Origin: JAHTBL01 sp038532735
GTDB taxonomy: Bacteria > Pseudomonadota > Alphaproteobacteria > Rhodobacterales > Rhodobacteraceae
Length of the DNA stretch: 64,000 nt
NCBI GenBank assembly: GCA_038532735.1
Contig: JBCBAC010000001.1
Coordinates: 62,001-126,000 of the forward strand
Direction: 5' to 3'
Below the pieces are notes generated by a model. The model searched no databases, was not told the DNA's origin, and saw only the letters and a program-made list of their open reading frames with translations. Shown piece by piece: positions 24,442-31,839 of the stretch; position 1 is the stretch's first letter; the number at the start of each line of letters is the position of its first letter. The position numbers were made by a program, and so were the translations under genes.

Positions 24442-25140
24442 TCAGTGCTTGGGCAATATTGTTTCAAGCTTCGCGTCTTTTGCGACGAGAACGGCTTGGG
24501 TCCGGTTATTCACGCCCAGCTTGCGCATAATTGCGGTGACATGGGCCTTCACAGTCGCCTCCGCAATCGAAAGCTCATGCGCGATCTGCTTGTTCAAAAG
24601 ACCTTCGCTGATCAGATCGAGGATCCGCGCCTGTTGCGCGGTCAAGGTCGACAGTGCCTCCAAAGCCTGGCTTTGCTCGTTTGAAAGTTCGGACGCCAGG
24701 AAATTGTCTGGCACATAGACCCGACCACTTTGGATCGTATCAATCGCCGCTTTGAAAACCGAGCGGGGTGAGTGTTTCGGCACAAAGCCGGAGGCGCCGA
24801 TTTTCAAAGCCGAAGTGATGACTTTATTGTCAGTGACGGAGCTGACAACGACCAGCGGGCAGGTGGACACCAGCGCCAGAATGCGGGTCAACCCGTCGAA
24901 CCCTTTTACGTCCGGCAGGTTTAAATCTAGCACCACCAAAGAGGGCGGCGCGTTCTCTTCGATCAGGGCGGTCGCCTCCGCGATGCTGTTGGTCGATTTG
25001 ATTGCCGAGAAATCACAAATGGAGCCCAACGTCAGTTCAAGCGCGTCGCAGAACATCGGATGATCGTCGATCACAAGCGCCCAGGCATCCTCGGCGTATT
25101 TGATCGCATTTTGGTTGGGAAGGGATGACGAAAGAACCAT
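24442..25140 (-). CDS. LuxR/NarL-family response regulator
   Basis: This is a 232-residue two-domain regulator. The receiver domain (about residues 18-135) has the acidic pair in VIDDHPMF, the phosphorylated Asp in VVLDLNLPD, and Lys in FVPKHS. The C-terminal LuxR helix-turn-helix (about 165-225) reads QQARILDLISEGLLNKQIAHEL plus TVKAHVTAIMRKLGVNNRTQ, here cited in parts. It heads the RR-FIST-kinase operon and lies just downstream of the quinoprotein dehydrogenase gene. It is the best candidate for the activator of the alcohol-oxidation genes, like ErbR/AgmR/ExaE in pseudomonads. Confidence 0.87.
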   Translation of the reverse strand: MVLSSSLPNQNAIKYAEDAWALVIDDHPMFCDALELTLGSICDFSAIKSTNSIAEATALIEENAPPSLVVLDLNLPDVKGFDGLTRILALVSTCPLVVVSSVTDNKVITSALKIGASGFVPKHSPRSVFKAAIDTIQSGRVYVPDNFLASELSNEQSQALEALSTLTAQQARILDLISEGLLNKQIAHELSIAEATVKAHVTAIMRKLGVNNRTQAVLVAKDAKLETILPKH

Positions 25141-25197
25141 GAATTACCGCTACCATAGAAAAGACAGGTCGTATCTAAGCAAAAGGTAGTAATAGGA

Positions 25198-25225
25198 AAC
25201 GGGCGCGCAGGGATGCACGCCCGTT
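25198..25225 (-). terminator. Hairpin terminator after the quinoprotein dehydrogenase
   Basis: AACGGGCG pairs with CGCCCGTT around a 12-base loop, 24 bases after the dehydrogenase stop. On the minus strand it is followed by TTCC rather than a full T-run. It is probably a modest terminator that also separates the dehydrogenase from the response regulator transcript. Confidence 0.5.
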
Positions 25226-25248
25226 CTGTCGCGACAGGGAGGATCGCG

Positions 25249-27018
25249 TCAGTTGGCCGAAGCCAGCTGCTTGGGTAGGCGGAACGTCCAGAGCGTGCCA
25301 CCTTGGTTCAGGTAGTTGACTTTCTTGGCAACCTCACCGCCCCAGAGCGGGACAGCACCGCCCCAACCCGAGATGATGGAGACATACTGCTCGCCATCCT
25401 GTTCCCAGGTGACAGGCTGACCGACAATGCCGGACCCGGTCTGGAAGCTCCACAGCTCTTCACCGGTCTGGTCATCCAGGGCGAGGAACTTGCCCTCGGG
25501 CGTGCCGAAGAACACAAGGCCACCGGCGGTTGTCATGACACCCGACCAGAGCGGAGCGTCGTTCTTATACTCCCACTTCCATTCGCCGGTCATCGGGTCG
25601 ATGGCCTTCAGGCTGCCGATATGGTCCTGGTAGTTCGGCTTGATGGTGAAGCCCGCGCCCAGATAGGCGGCACCTTTCTTGTAGGTGATTGGCTCGTTCC
25701 AGATGTCCATGCCCCACTCGTTCGAGGGCACATAGAACAGACCGGTCTGCTGGCTGAACGCCATCGGCATCCAGTTCTTGCCACCCAGGAAGGACGGCGA
25801 TGCAAAGATCACTTCACCCTTCTTGCCATCGGCCGCGTCTGCCGGGTTGCCTGGACGGTTCTCTTCCACGAAGAGCGGACGCCCGTTTTCATCAAGCCCA
25901 GTCGACCAGCTGATATCCTTCACGAAAGGATAGCCGCCAACAAAGCCACCATCCGCCGCGTCGAGGACGTAGAAGTAGCCGTTCCGGTCTGCGGTCGCCA
26001 AAAGCTGCTCGCCACCGGGGCCGTCAAAGGCCACTACTTCGTTCACACCGTCATAGTCCCAGCCTTCGCGCGGCGTGGTCTGGAAGTGCCACTTGATCTC
26101 GCCATTCTCCGGGTCGATGCCAATCCGGCTGGCAGCATAGAGGTTATCACCCGCATTGCCTTCCGTCGGTGTGCCAGCATTGCGCAGGTGGCTGTTCCAC
26201 GGCGCCGGGTTACCCGCACCAAAGATCAGCGTGTTGGTGCGTGCGTCGTAAGACCCGCCAAGCCAGGTCGCCCCGCCGCCAGTCTTCCACATATCGCCGG
26301 GCCATGTCGCGTTGAGCGTGCCGGTCATCGTGGAAGGCTCACCATTCAGCTCACCCATGTGACCTTCAATCACGGGGCGTTTCCAGACCAGCTCACCGGT
26401 TTCAGCGTCGCGGGCTTCGACTGCGCCAACAATCCCGAACTCGCCACCCGAGTTACCGGTGACCACAAGACCATTCACGATCAGGGGTGCCGCAGTATAG
26501 CTGTAGCCCGCTTTGTAGTCGTCGATCTTCTTGCGCCACACGACATCACCGGTCTTGGCGTCAAGTGCCACGATGCGTGCATCGAGCGTGCCGAAGTAGA
26601 CCTTGTCATTGTAGATCGCCGCACCGCGGTTGATCACGTCACAGCAGGGCAGAATGCCTTCGGGCAAACGCGCATCATACTGCCAAAGCTCTTCGCCCGT
26701 CTTCAGGTCGATCGCATACATCCGGCTGTAGGAGCCTGTGATATACATGATGCCATCGTGAATAATAGGCTGCGTTTCCTGACCGCGCTGTTTCTCACCA
26801 CCAAGGGAGAACGCCCATGCAGGCACCAGGTTTTTGACGTTGTCTTTGTTTAACGTATCAAGTGGCGAGTAGCGCTGCAGATGCCGCCCCATGCCATTTG
26901 TCAGAACATCACCAGCCGACGCCTGATCCCCGGCAAGATCGGCTTCCGTGACACCTTCGGCATGCAGGCCGGTGGTCGCCAGCAGGCCGATAGCCGTTGC
27001 TGCTAGTAGCTTTTTCAT
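25249..27018 (-). CDS. PQQ-dependent alcohol dehydrogenase, lanthanide type (PedH/ExaF-like)
   Basis: This 589-residue periplasmic quinoprotein has an N-terminal signal peptide (cleavage probably after LHA, residue 20). The eight-bladed propeller carries tryptophan-docking repeats (such as LKTGEELWQYD, AKTGDVVWRK, PENGEIKWHF). The vicinal disulfide Cys125-Cys126 sits in LPCCDV. Catalytic Asp321 lies in GWDYDGVNE; Asp323, two residues on, is the extra metal ligand typical of lanthanide-dependent enzymes (calcium enzymes have Ala or Ser). Residues and length fit the ethanol-type ExaF/PedH group rather than methanol-specific XoxF. It oxidises alcohols to aldehydes and passes electrons to a c-type cytochrome. 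Confidence 0.88.
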   Translation of the reverse strand: MKKLLAATAIGLLATTGLHAEGVTEADLAGDQASAGDVLTNGMGRHLQRYSPLDTLNKDNVKNLVPAWAFSLGGEKQRGQETQPIIHDGIMYITGSYSRMYAIDLKTGEELWQYDARLPEGILPCCDVINRGAAIYNDKVYFGTLDARIVALDAKTGDVVWRKKIDDYKAGYSYTAAPLIVNGLVVTGNSGGEFGIVGAVEARDAETGELVWKRPVIEGHMGELNGEPSTMTGTLNATWPGDMWKTGGGATWLGGSYDARTNTLIFGAGNPAPWNSHLRNAGTPTEGNAGDNLYAASRIGIDPENGEIKWHFQTTPREGWDYDGVNEVVAFDGPGGEQLLATADRNGYFYVLDAADGGFVGGYPFVKDISWSTGLDENGRPLFVEENRPGNPADAADGKKGEVIFASPSFLGGKNWMPMAFSQQTGLFYVPSNEWGMDIWNEPITYKKGAAYLGAGFTIKPNYQDHIGSLKAIDPMTGEWKWEYKNDAPLWSGVMTTAGGLVFFGTPEGKFLALDDQTGEELWSFQTGSGIVGQPVTWEQDGEQYVSIISGWGGAVPLWGGEVAKKVNYLNQGGTLWTFRLPKQLASAN

Positions 27019-27116
27019 TTGGTTCCTCCCGTTGGTATAAGCGGGGCGCGCACATGCTCAGCCCGCTTGGACTGCGCAATTATCTTCCAATCGAAGAGAG
27101 CTTGTGAATTAGGCTT

Positions 27117-27130
27117 TGGTCGTAAGACCA
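27117..27130. promoter_or_regulatory. Palindrome in the divergent dehydrogenase promoter
   Basis: TGGTC-GTAA-GACCA is a perfect 5-4-5 inverted repeat about 100 bases upstream of the quinoprotein dehydrogenase start and 136 bases upstream of the divergent binding-protein gene. It is a possible regulator site; no second exact copy was found. Confidence 0.3.
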
Positions 27131-27265
27131 TCGTGCAGGGCGGTGCAGACGCCGCGCTTATGGGCTGTGTGACCAACAACCACTCTAACGCGAAAGTCTT
27201 ATATCGTGGATCGGCAGCACTGCTAAATTGGGCTAAAAAGAAAAGCCAAGGGAGCCGCCAACACC

Positions 27266-28243
27266 ATGACTATTCGCCACACCTTTCAAGCCATCGCGAC
27301 CTCAATCGCCGTCATCGCAAGTGCGACAATCGCCGCTGCCGAGACGCAGGTGCTCAAAGCACATGTGCTGAAGTTCGGCACCGTGAATTGGGAGTTGGAC
27401 GTCATCAAGCATCATGGCCTCGACGCGGCCAACGGGTTTGAGCTGGATGTGCACGGTGTCGGTGGAGGCTCTGCCGCCAAGGTTGCGTTTCAGGGCGGTG
27501 AGGCGGATGTCATCGTCTCCGACTGGCTTTGGGTTGCGCGGCAAAGGGCGGTGGGCAAGGACTATGTCTTTATTCCCTACTCCAAAGCTGTTGGCGGTGT
27601 GATGGTGCCCAAGGATAGCAGCGCGCAAAGCCTCGCAGACCTTGCCGGTGGCAAGATCGGCATCGCAGGCGGGCCTTTGGACAAATCCTGGCTGATCCTC
27701 CAGGCCTATGCTGCACAGCAAGGGCTTGAGCTGTCAGCCAACACCGAGCAGGTCTTCGGCGCGCCGCCCCTGATCTTCAAGACAGCGCTTCAGGGCGAGT
27801 TGGATGGCGCGATCAACTTCTGGCATTTCATGGCCAAGATGGAAGCCTCCGGCATGCGCAAGCTCATTGACGTCTCGGATGCAGCAGAGGCTTTGGGGCT
27901 TGATCCCAACACACCGCTTCTGGGTTATGTCGTGAAGGGCGACATGCTGCGCGAAAACCCCGAACTGGTCGCAGGTCTTGCTAATGCCTCCCGCGCTGCG
28001 AAGGACATTCTGGCAACAGATGATGCCGAATGGGACCGCATTCGGGATCGCATGAAAGCGAAGACCGATGCGCAGTTTGAAGCGCTCAAGGCGGGCTTCC
28101 GCGCGGGCATTCCGGCAGCCGCCCCGATTGACGAGGCTGCCGCCGAAAAGATGCTGCAGCTTATGGCGCAGATCGGTGGAAGTGAACTGGTCGGCGATGC
28201 AGACACCCTGCCCGCCGGCACGTTCTTCGCACCCGGAAGCTGA
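27266..28243 (+). CDS. ABC transporter substrate-binding protein (NMT1/TauA type)
   Basis: This 325-residue periplasmic binding protein has a clear signal peptide (cleavage after IAAAE region, about residue 27) and the NMT1/SsuA fold: LKFGTVNWELDVIKHHGLD, GGEADVIVSDWLWVAR and GKIGIAGGPLDKSWLILQAY. This family binds small organic ligands such as sulfonates and pyrimidines. Here the gene sits next to a quinoprotein dehydrogenase, as often seen in alcohol-oxidising bacteria, so PQQ, a metallophore or a breakdown product could be the ligand. Its ATPase follows by 7 bases; its likely permease is at 20271-21026. Confidence 0.83.
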   Translation: MTIRHTFQAIATSIAVIASATIAAAETQVLKAHVLKFGTVNWELDVIKHHGLDAANGFELDVHGVGGGSAAKVAFQGGEADVIVSDWLWVARQRAVGKDYVFIPYSKAVGGVMVPKDSSAQSLADLAGGKIGIAGGPLDKSWLILQAYAAQQGLELSANTEQVFGAPPLIFKTALQGELDGAINFWHFMAKMEASGMRKLIDVSDAAEALGLDPNTPLLGYVVKGDMLRENPELVAGLANASRAAKDILATDDAEWDRIRDRMKAKTDAQFEALKAGFRAGIPAAAPIDEAAAEKMLQLMAQIGGSELVGDADTLPAGTFFAPGS

Positions 28244-28250
28244 CCCGACT

Positions 28251-28904
28251 TTGACCGACGACACACGCCCTGTCGCAAACCTTGAGCTTACGGGGCTGCG
28301 CTTTGACAAGGCGGACATCCTGGGCGCATTACACCTGTCGGTCCTGCCCGGTGAAACCGTCGCGATCCTCGGTCCCTCAGGGATCGGGAAAACATCGCTC
28401 CTACGCATTATGGCAGGGCTTGAGACACGGTTCCAAGGCACGCGGGCCGTCACGACCTCCCTTGCTTATGTCTTTCAAGAGCCCACACTTCTGCCTTGGC
28501 GCAGCGTTCTCGCCAACATCACAATCCCAACCGGTTGCGCCCCTGCGTTTGCGCAGGAGCGGCTGGCAGAGGTCGGGCTCACTGATCACGCCGATCTTTT
28601 TCCAGATCAACTCTCCCTTGGTCAGCAACGGCGCCTCTCCCTTGCACGTGCATTTGCCGCGAAGCCTGCGCTTTTGCTGATGGACGAGCCCTTCGTCTCC
28701 CTCGACCCGTCACTGGTTGACGAGATGCTGAGCGTCTTCGAACGCCTCCGCGCCCGCCATGGGACGACGACCGTTTTCGTGACCCACGCCGAGGCGGAGG
28801 CCGCGCGGCTTGCGGATCGCATTCTGACCCTGGAGGGCAAGCCCGCCACGATCACGAATGAACGCAGCAACCAACCCGGTGCCGTACCTGCCGGGCGCGA
28901 CTAA
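28251..28904 (+). CDS. ABC transporter ATP-binding protein (TauB/SsuB type)
   Basis: This roughly 217-residue ATPase has Walker A (GPSGIGKTS), Q-loop (VFQEPTLLPW), signature (LSLGQQRRLSLARA, a variant of LSGGQ), Walker B (LLLMDEPF) and H-loop (VTHAEAEA). It should energise the split transporter with the preceding binding protein and the permease at 20271. No ATG is in a suitable position. The TTG at 28251 gives the normal length; earlier codons overlap the binding-protein gene. Confidence 0.82.
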   Translation: MTDDTRPVANLELTGLRFDKADILGALHLSVLPGETVAILGPSGIGKTSLLRIMAGLETRFQGTRAVTTSLAYVFQEPTLLPWRSVLANITIPTGCAPAFAQERLAEVGLTDHADLFPDQLSLGQQRRLSLARAFAAKPALLLMDEPFVSLDPSLVDEMLSVFERLRARHGTTTVFVTHAEAEAARLADRILTLEGKPATITNERSNQPGAVPAGRD

Positions 28905-28948
28905 AGTCCCCTTGGGGCGTGGCGGTAAGCTGCGCTAGCCTACGCTCA

Positions 28949-29794
28949 ATGGTCCGAACCTTCGCAATGATCAGCGTGTTATGCCTGCTTCTGGCGGGCG
29001 TTTTTGCTGTCCAGAAAAGCCCCTTGGACACCGCAAGCCAGAAAGCCGCCGCGGACGCGGCCCTTCTTTCCGACCTCGCCGGACAGCCCAACAGGGTCAG
29101 TTGGCGGCTGTCCGAGGACCTTGCACTCAAGCGGGTCATGATCTGGACCAAGCAGGGCCACCAGCAATATCCACCGCAGGACGTATTGGTCCCACTGATT
29201 TACGAGTTCTCCGAAGACACCACGCGCATGCTGACCCAAAAGCAGCAAGCCACCAATGGCACGGAATGGAGCTGGTTCGACACCGCCCAGAGCGAACTGA
29301 TCCACTGTCGCCAGGACCCGGCAATCTGTCTGATCTATGACCGCGCCCTTTTGGAAGACGTGCTCGAACTACAGGACGGCGCTCTGACTCTCGCCAATCA
29401 CAAGCGCATCGGTCTGATCGCGTCTGCCCTGCTCGGTTTGCTATTCCTTGCAGCCTCCTTTTTGCTGTCGAAAAGACCGCACCCTGAAAGCCCCATCTCC
29501 GACCCGACGACCACGCTCGAGATCATCGCGGAGCGTCACGTCGCACGGCGCGGCGCGTTAGAGGTGCCTCTCACCCCACGCGATCTGAAATTGCTGCGGG
29601 CCCTTGAACAAAGGGACGGTGCCGTTGTCACCAAGGATGAGCTTTACGACGCCGGCTGGGGGCGCGATTACATGCCCAACTCACGCGCGCTGGATCAGCA
29701 TATGATTACGCTGCGCCGTAAACTCGACCCAGATCACTCGATGCCCGCCGTAATCGAAACCGTGCGCGGCGTCGGGTATCGGCTGCTTATGTAA
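28949..29794 (+). CDS. Membrane-anchored regulator with C-terminal OmpR-type winged helix
   Basis: This 281-residue protein has a membrane segment at about residues 5-21, a roughly 130-residue periplasmic domain, a second membrane segment at about 153-173, and a cytoplasmic winged-helix domain at about 190-281. That domain shows VPLTPRDLKLLRALEQRDG, VVTKDELYDAGWG, SRALDQHMITLRRKLD and ETVRGVGYRLL. The order is the reverse of ToxR/CadC, which carry DNA binding at the N-terminus. The periplasmic domain has two cysteines (Cys120, Cys127) that could form a redox-sensing disulfide. It may report periplasmic conditions to the alcohol-oxidation promoters. The ATG at 28949 is chosen; no strong ribosome site is seen. 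Confidence 0.72.
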   Translation: MVRTFAMISVLCLLLAGVFAVQKSPLDTASQKAAADAALLSDLAGQPNRVSWRLSEDLALKRVMIWTKQGHQQYPPQDVLVPLIYEFSEDTTRMLTQKQQATNGTEWSWFDTAQSELIHCRQDPAICLIYDRALLEDVLELQDGALTLANHKRIGLIASALLGLLFLAASFLLSKRPHPESPISDPTTTLEIIAERHVARRGALEVPLTPRDLKLLRALEQRDGAVVTKDELYDAGWGRDYMPNSRALDQHMITLRRKLDPDHSMPAVIETVRGVGYRLLM

Positions 29795-29844
29795 CAGTGT
29801 AACAGCGTTTGAAGACGCCATGAGTTACCGCCCCCTCTAGCGGA

Positions 29845-30633
29845 TCACGACCGCGACCGCATCATCCCGCGCGCCGGGTCATACCCCCAAAGCGCTGCGG
29901 CCCCGAAGACCAGTGTTGCCAAAACCGTCCAGCCCAAAGCAGCAAGGTTAAGCTCTGCATAAAGCGCAAAGCGGATCAGTTCGACCGCGTGGGTGAACGG
30001 ATTCGCCGCGCAGATGTCGTGCAAAAGCCGCGAGCTTTCCGCCATTTTCCAAAGCGGATAAAGCGCCGATGACAGAAAGAACATCGGGAAGATCACAAAG
30101 TTCATGACCCCCGCGAAGTTCTCTAGCTGCTTGATGATGGACGACAAAGCCAGACCCAGCGCGCCCAACATAAGCCCTGCCAATAGAAGGGCCGGGAAGG
30201 CGAGCAGATACCCCTCGGCTGGCAGAGTGATCCCGAAAAGCGCAGCAATCAGCAGGAACGTATAAACCTGCGCGATAGAGATCAGCGAAGAGCCGATCAG
30301 CTTGCAGGTCAGCAACCACCAGCGCGGCAAGGGCGAGGTGAGCAAAAGCCGCATCGACCCCATCTCGCGGTCATAAACAAGGCTGAGGGAGGATTGCATG
30401 CCATTGAATAGCAGCACCATGCCGCACAGGCCCGGCACGATGTAAGTCTCGTAGGTGATGTAGGTCTGATAAGGCGGCGTGATCGACAGACCGAGGGCCG
30501 CGCGAAAGCCCGCAGCAAAGACCAAGAGCCACACCAAGGGGCGCACGAGTGCCGCGATAAACCGCTCGCGCTGGTGCACGAAACGCAGCCCTTCGCGCGA
30601 GACAATGGCGACAAGTGCGGGCATCCAACTCAT
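29845..30633 (-). CDS. ABC-2 type permease, PQQ-alcohol-dehydrogenase-associated (PedC-like)
   Basis: This 262-residue inner-membrane protein has six helices and the ABC-2 fold (YDREMGSMRLLLTSPLPRWW near residue 85, the FFLSSALYPLW stretch near 195). It overlaps the upstream ATPase gene by 4 bases and belongs to the set permease-ATPase-small exported protein-beta-propeller-binding protein. That set accompanies quinoprotein ethanol dehydrogenases in pseudomonads (pedA1A2BC), where it is needed for growth at low lanthanide levels. ABC-2 permeases usually export, so secretion of a metal-scavenging or other factor is possible. Confidence 0.8.
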   Translation of the reverse strand: MSWMPALVAIVSREGLRFVHQRERFIAALVRPLVWLLVFAAGFRAALGLSITPPYQTYITYETYIVPGLCGMVLLFNGMQSSLSLVYDREMGSMRLLLTSPLPRWWLLTCKLIGSSLISIAQVYTFLLIAALFGITLPAEGYLLAFPALLLAGLMLGALGLALSSIIKQLENFAGVMNFVIFPMFFLSSALYPLWKMAESSRLLHDICAANPFTHAVELIRFALYAELNLAALGWTVLATLVFGAAALWGYDPARGMMRSRS

Positions 30634-31343
30634 GGCGCATCCCCGCCCGTGACCGATAGGAAATGCTCTTTCAGAGACCTCGCGCCCGCGACATCGCCGG
30701 TGCGGCCTTCAGCGATGAATGCGCCCTGATGCAGGATCAGCAGATGGTCATCCTCGCCAATCTCATCGGTCAGATGGGTCGCCCACAAGACGGTCATGCC
30801 GTCCTCCGCCAAGGCATGCACATGATGGGTGATCGCCGCGCGCGACGCTGCATCAAGGCCCACGGTTGGCTCATCCAGCAGCAAGACCTGTGGATCATGC
30901 AGCAGAACGCGGGCAATCTCGGTCCTCCGTCGATGACCGCCATTCAGCTTGCGCACCTTCTCCCCCGCGCGATCCGCGATATCGAGCCGCTCCAACGCCG
31001 CCTCGATCCGCGCCGCCGCATCGGCCCCGCGCAACCCGTGCAGGGCCGCAAAGTACTTAAGGTTCTGACGAACGGTTAAATCCAGATCCAGCGTGGGTTG
31101 TTGAAAAACGACACCAAGCGCCGCCAACGCTTTGCGGGGCGCTTTGTTCAGATCGTGACCGGCAATCTGAATGTCAGCTCCGGGCGCCGTGAACAGCCGC
31201 GTAAGCAGCGCGAATAGAGTCGATTTACCCGCCCCGTTCGGCCCCAAAAGCGCAGAAAAACCAGGGGCGAGCGTACAGCTCACCCCCTTCAAGGCTTCTT
31301 TTCTCCCATATGAAAAAGAGAGATTTGAAACGCTTAAACTCAC
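30630..31343 (-). CDS. ABC transporter ATPase, PQQ-alcohol-dehydrogenase-associated (PedB-like)
   Basis: This 237-residue ATPase has Walker A (GPNGAGKST), Q-loop (VFQQPTLDLDLTV), Walker B (VLLLDEPTVGLD) and H-loop (WATHLTDE). The signature is divergent (LNGGHRRRTEIARVLL in place of LSGGQ), a feature of this subgroup. It overlaps both neighbours by 4 bases, so permease, ATPase and the exported protein are strongly coupled. Confidence 0.83.
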   Translation of the reverse strand: MSLSVSNLSFSYGRKEALKGVSCTLAPGFSALLGPNGAGKSTLFALLTRLFTAPGADIQIAGHDLNKAPRKALAALGVVFQQPTLDLDLTVRQNLKYFAALHGLRGADAAARIEAALERLDIADRAGEKVRKLNGGHRRRTEIARVLLHDPQVLLLDEPTVGLDAASRAAITHHVHALAEDGMTVLWATHLTDEIGEDDHLLILHQGAFIAEGRTGDVAGARSLKEHFLSVTGGDAP

Positions 31344-31792
31344 TCGATGGTAATCTCCAGCCGCTGGGTTTCACCGGTCGAGCCCGGCACCTTGAGATAA
31401 TAGCTGCCGGGTTTGATGGCGACAAAGCCAATTTCCATTTCACCCGCTTCATCGAACTCAACCGAGTCGACGCCAAGAGGGCGAATTTCCAGACCTTCGA
31501 CAACGATCTCATCCACCCAGATCGCGCGGAAGAACTCGGGGCCGACCAAGGCCAGTTCCTGGCTGCCGTCGCCCTGAATTTCGAACTCGTAATATGTGCC
31601 GGATTTCAGAACCCAAGGGGCAGAAGTCAGCGGCATACCCGCGCTTAACTGGATCGGCTCAAGATCCTCTTTATTCTTGGCCGACAGGATGCCTGCCAGA
31701 CCGAAGCCATTGTCGTCGTCATCACCGTCAGCCAGAACCGGCGTGACCGAAAGAGCCAGAGCGGCCAGAATAGCGGGCAGAGTTTTGAACAT
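31340..31792 (-). CDS. Small exported protein with acidic N-terminus, PQQ-transport cluster
   Basis: This 150-residue protein has a signal peptide (cleavage after VLA, residue 21) directly followed by the acidic run DGDDDDNGFG. The rest looks like a small beta-sandwich (SGTYYEFEIQGDG, AIKPGSYYLKVPG) resembling a cupredoxin-like fold without copper ligands. I do not recognise a named family. Its place between the beta-propeller gene and the ATPase suggests a periplasmic partner of the transporter. The acidic run could bind a metal such as calcium or a lanthanide; this is inference only. Confidence 0.65.
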   Translation of the reverse strand: MFKTLPAILAALALSVTPVLADGDDDDNGFGLAGILSAKNKEDLEPIQLSAGMPLTSAPWVLKSGTYYEFEIQGDGSQELALVGPEFFRAIWVDEIVVEGLEIRPLGVDSVEFDEAGEMEIGFVAIKPGSYYLKVPGSTGETQRLEITIE

Positions 31793-31839
31793 CAGTTTTC
31801 CTCCAATTGATGTAATTCAGCGGACGGTCTCAAACCGCC

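Noticed and set aside
25303..26853. 516-codon open frame antisense to the quinoprotein dehydrogenase
   Set aside because: It mirrors a clear gene in a high-GC region; the translation lacks domain sense and has no ribosome site.
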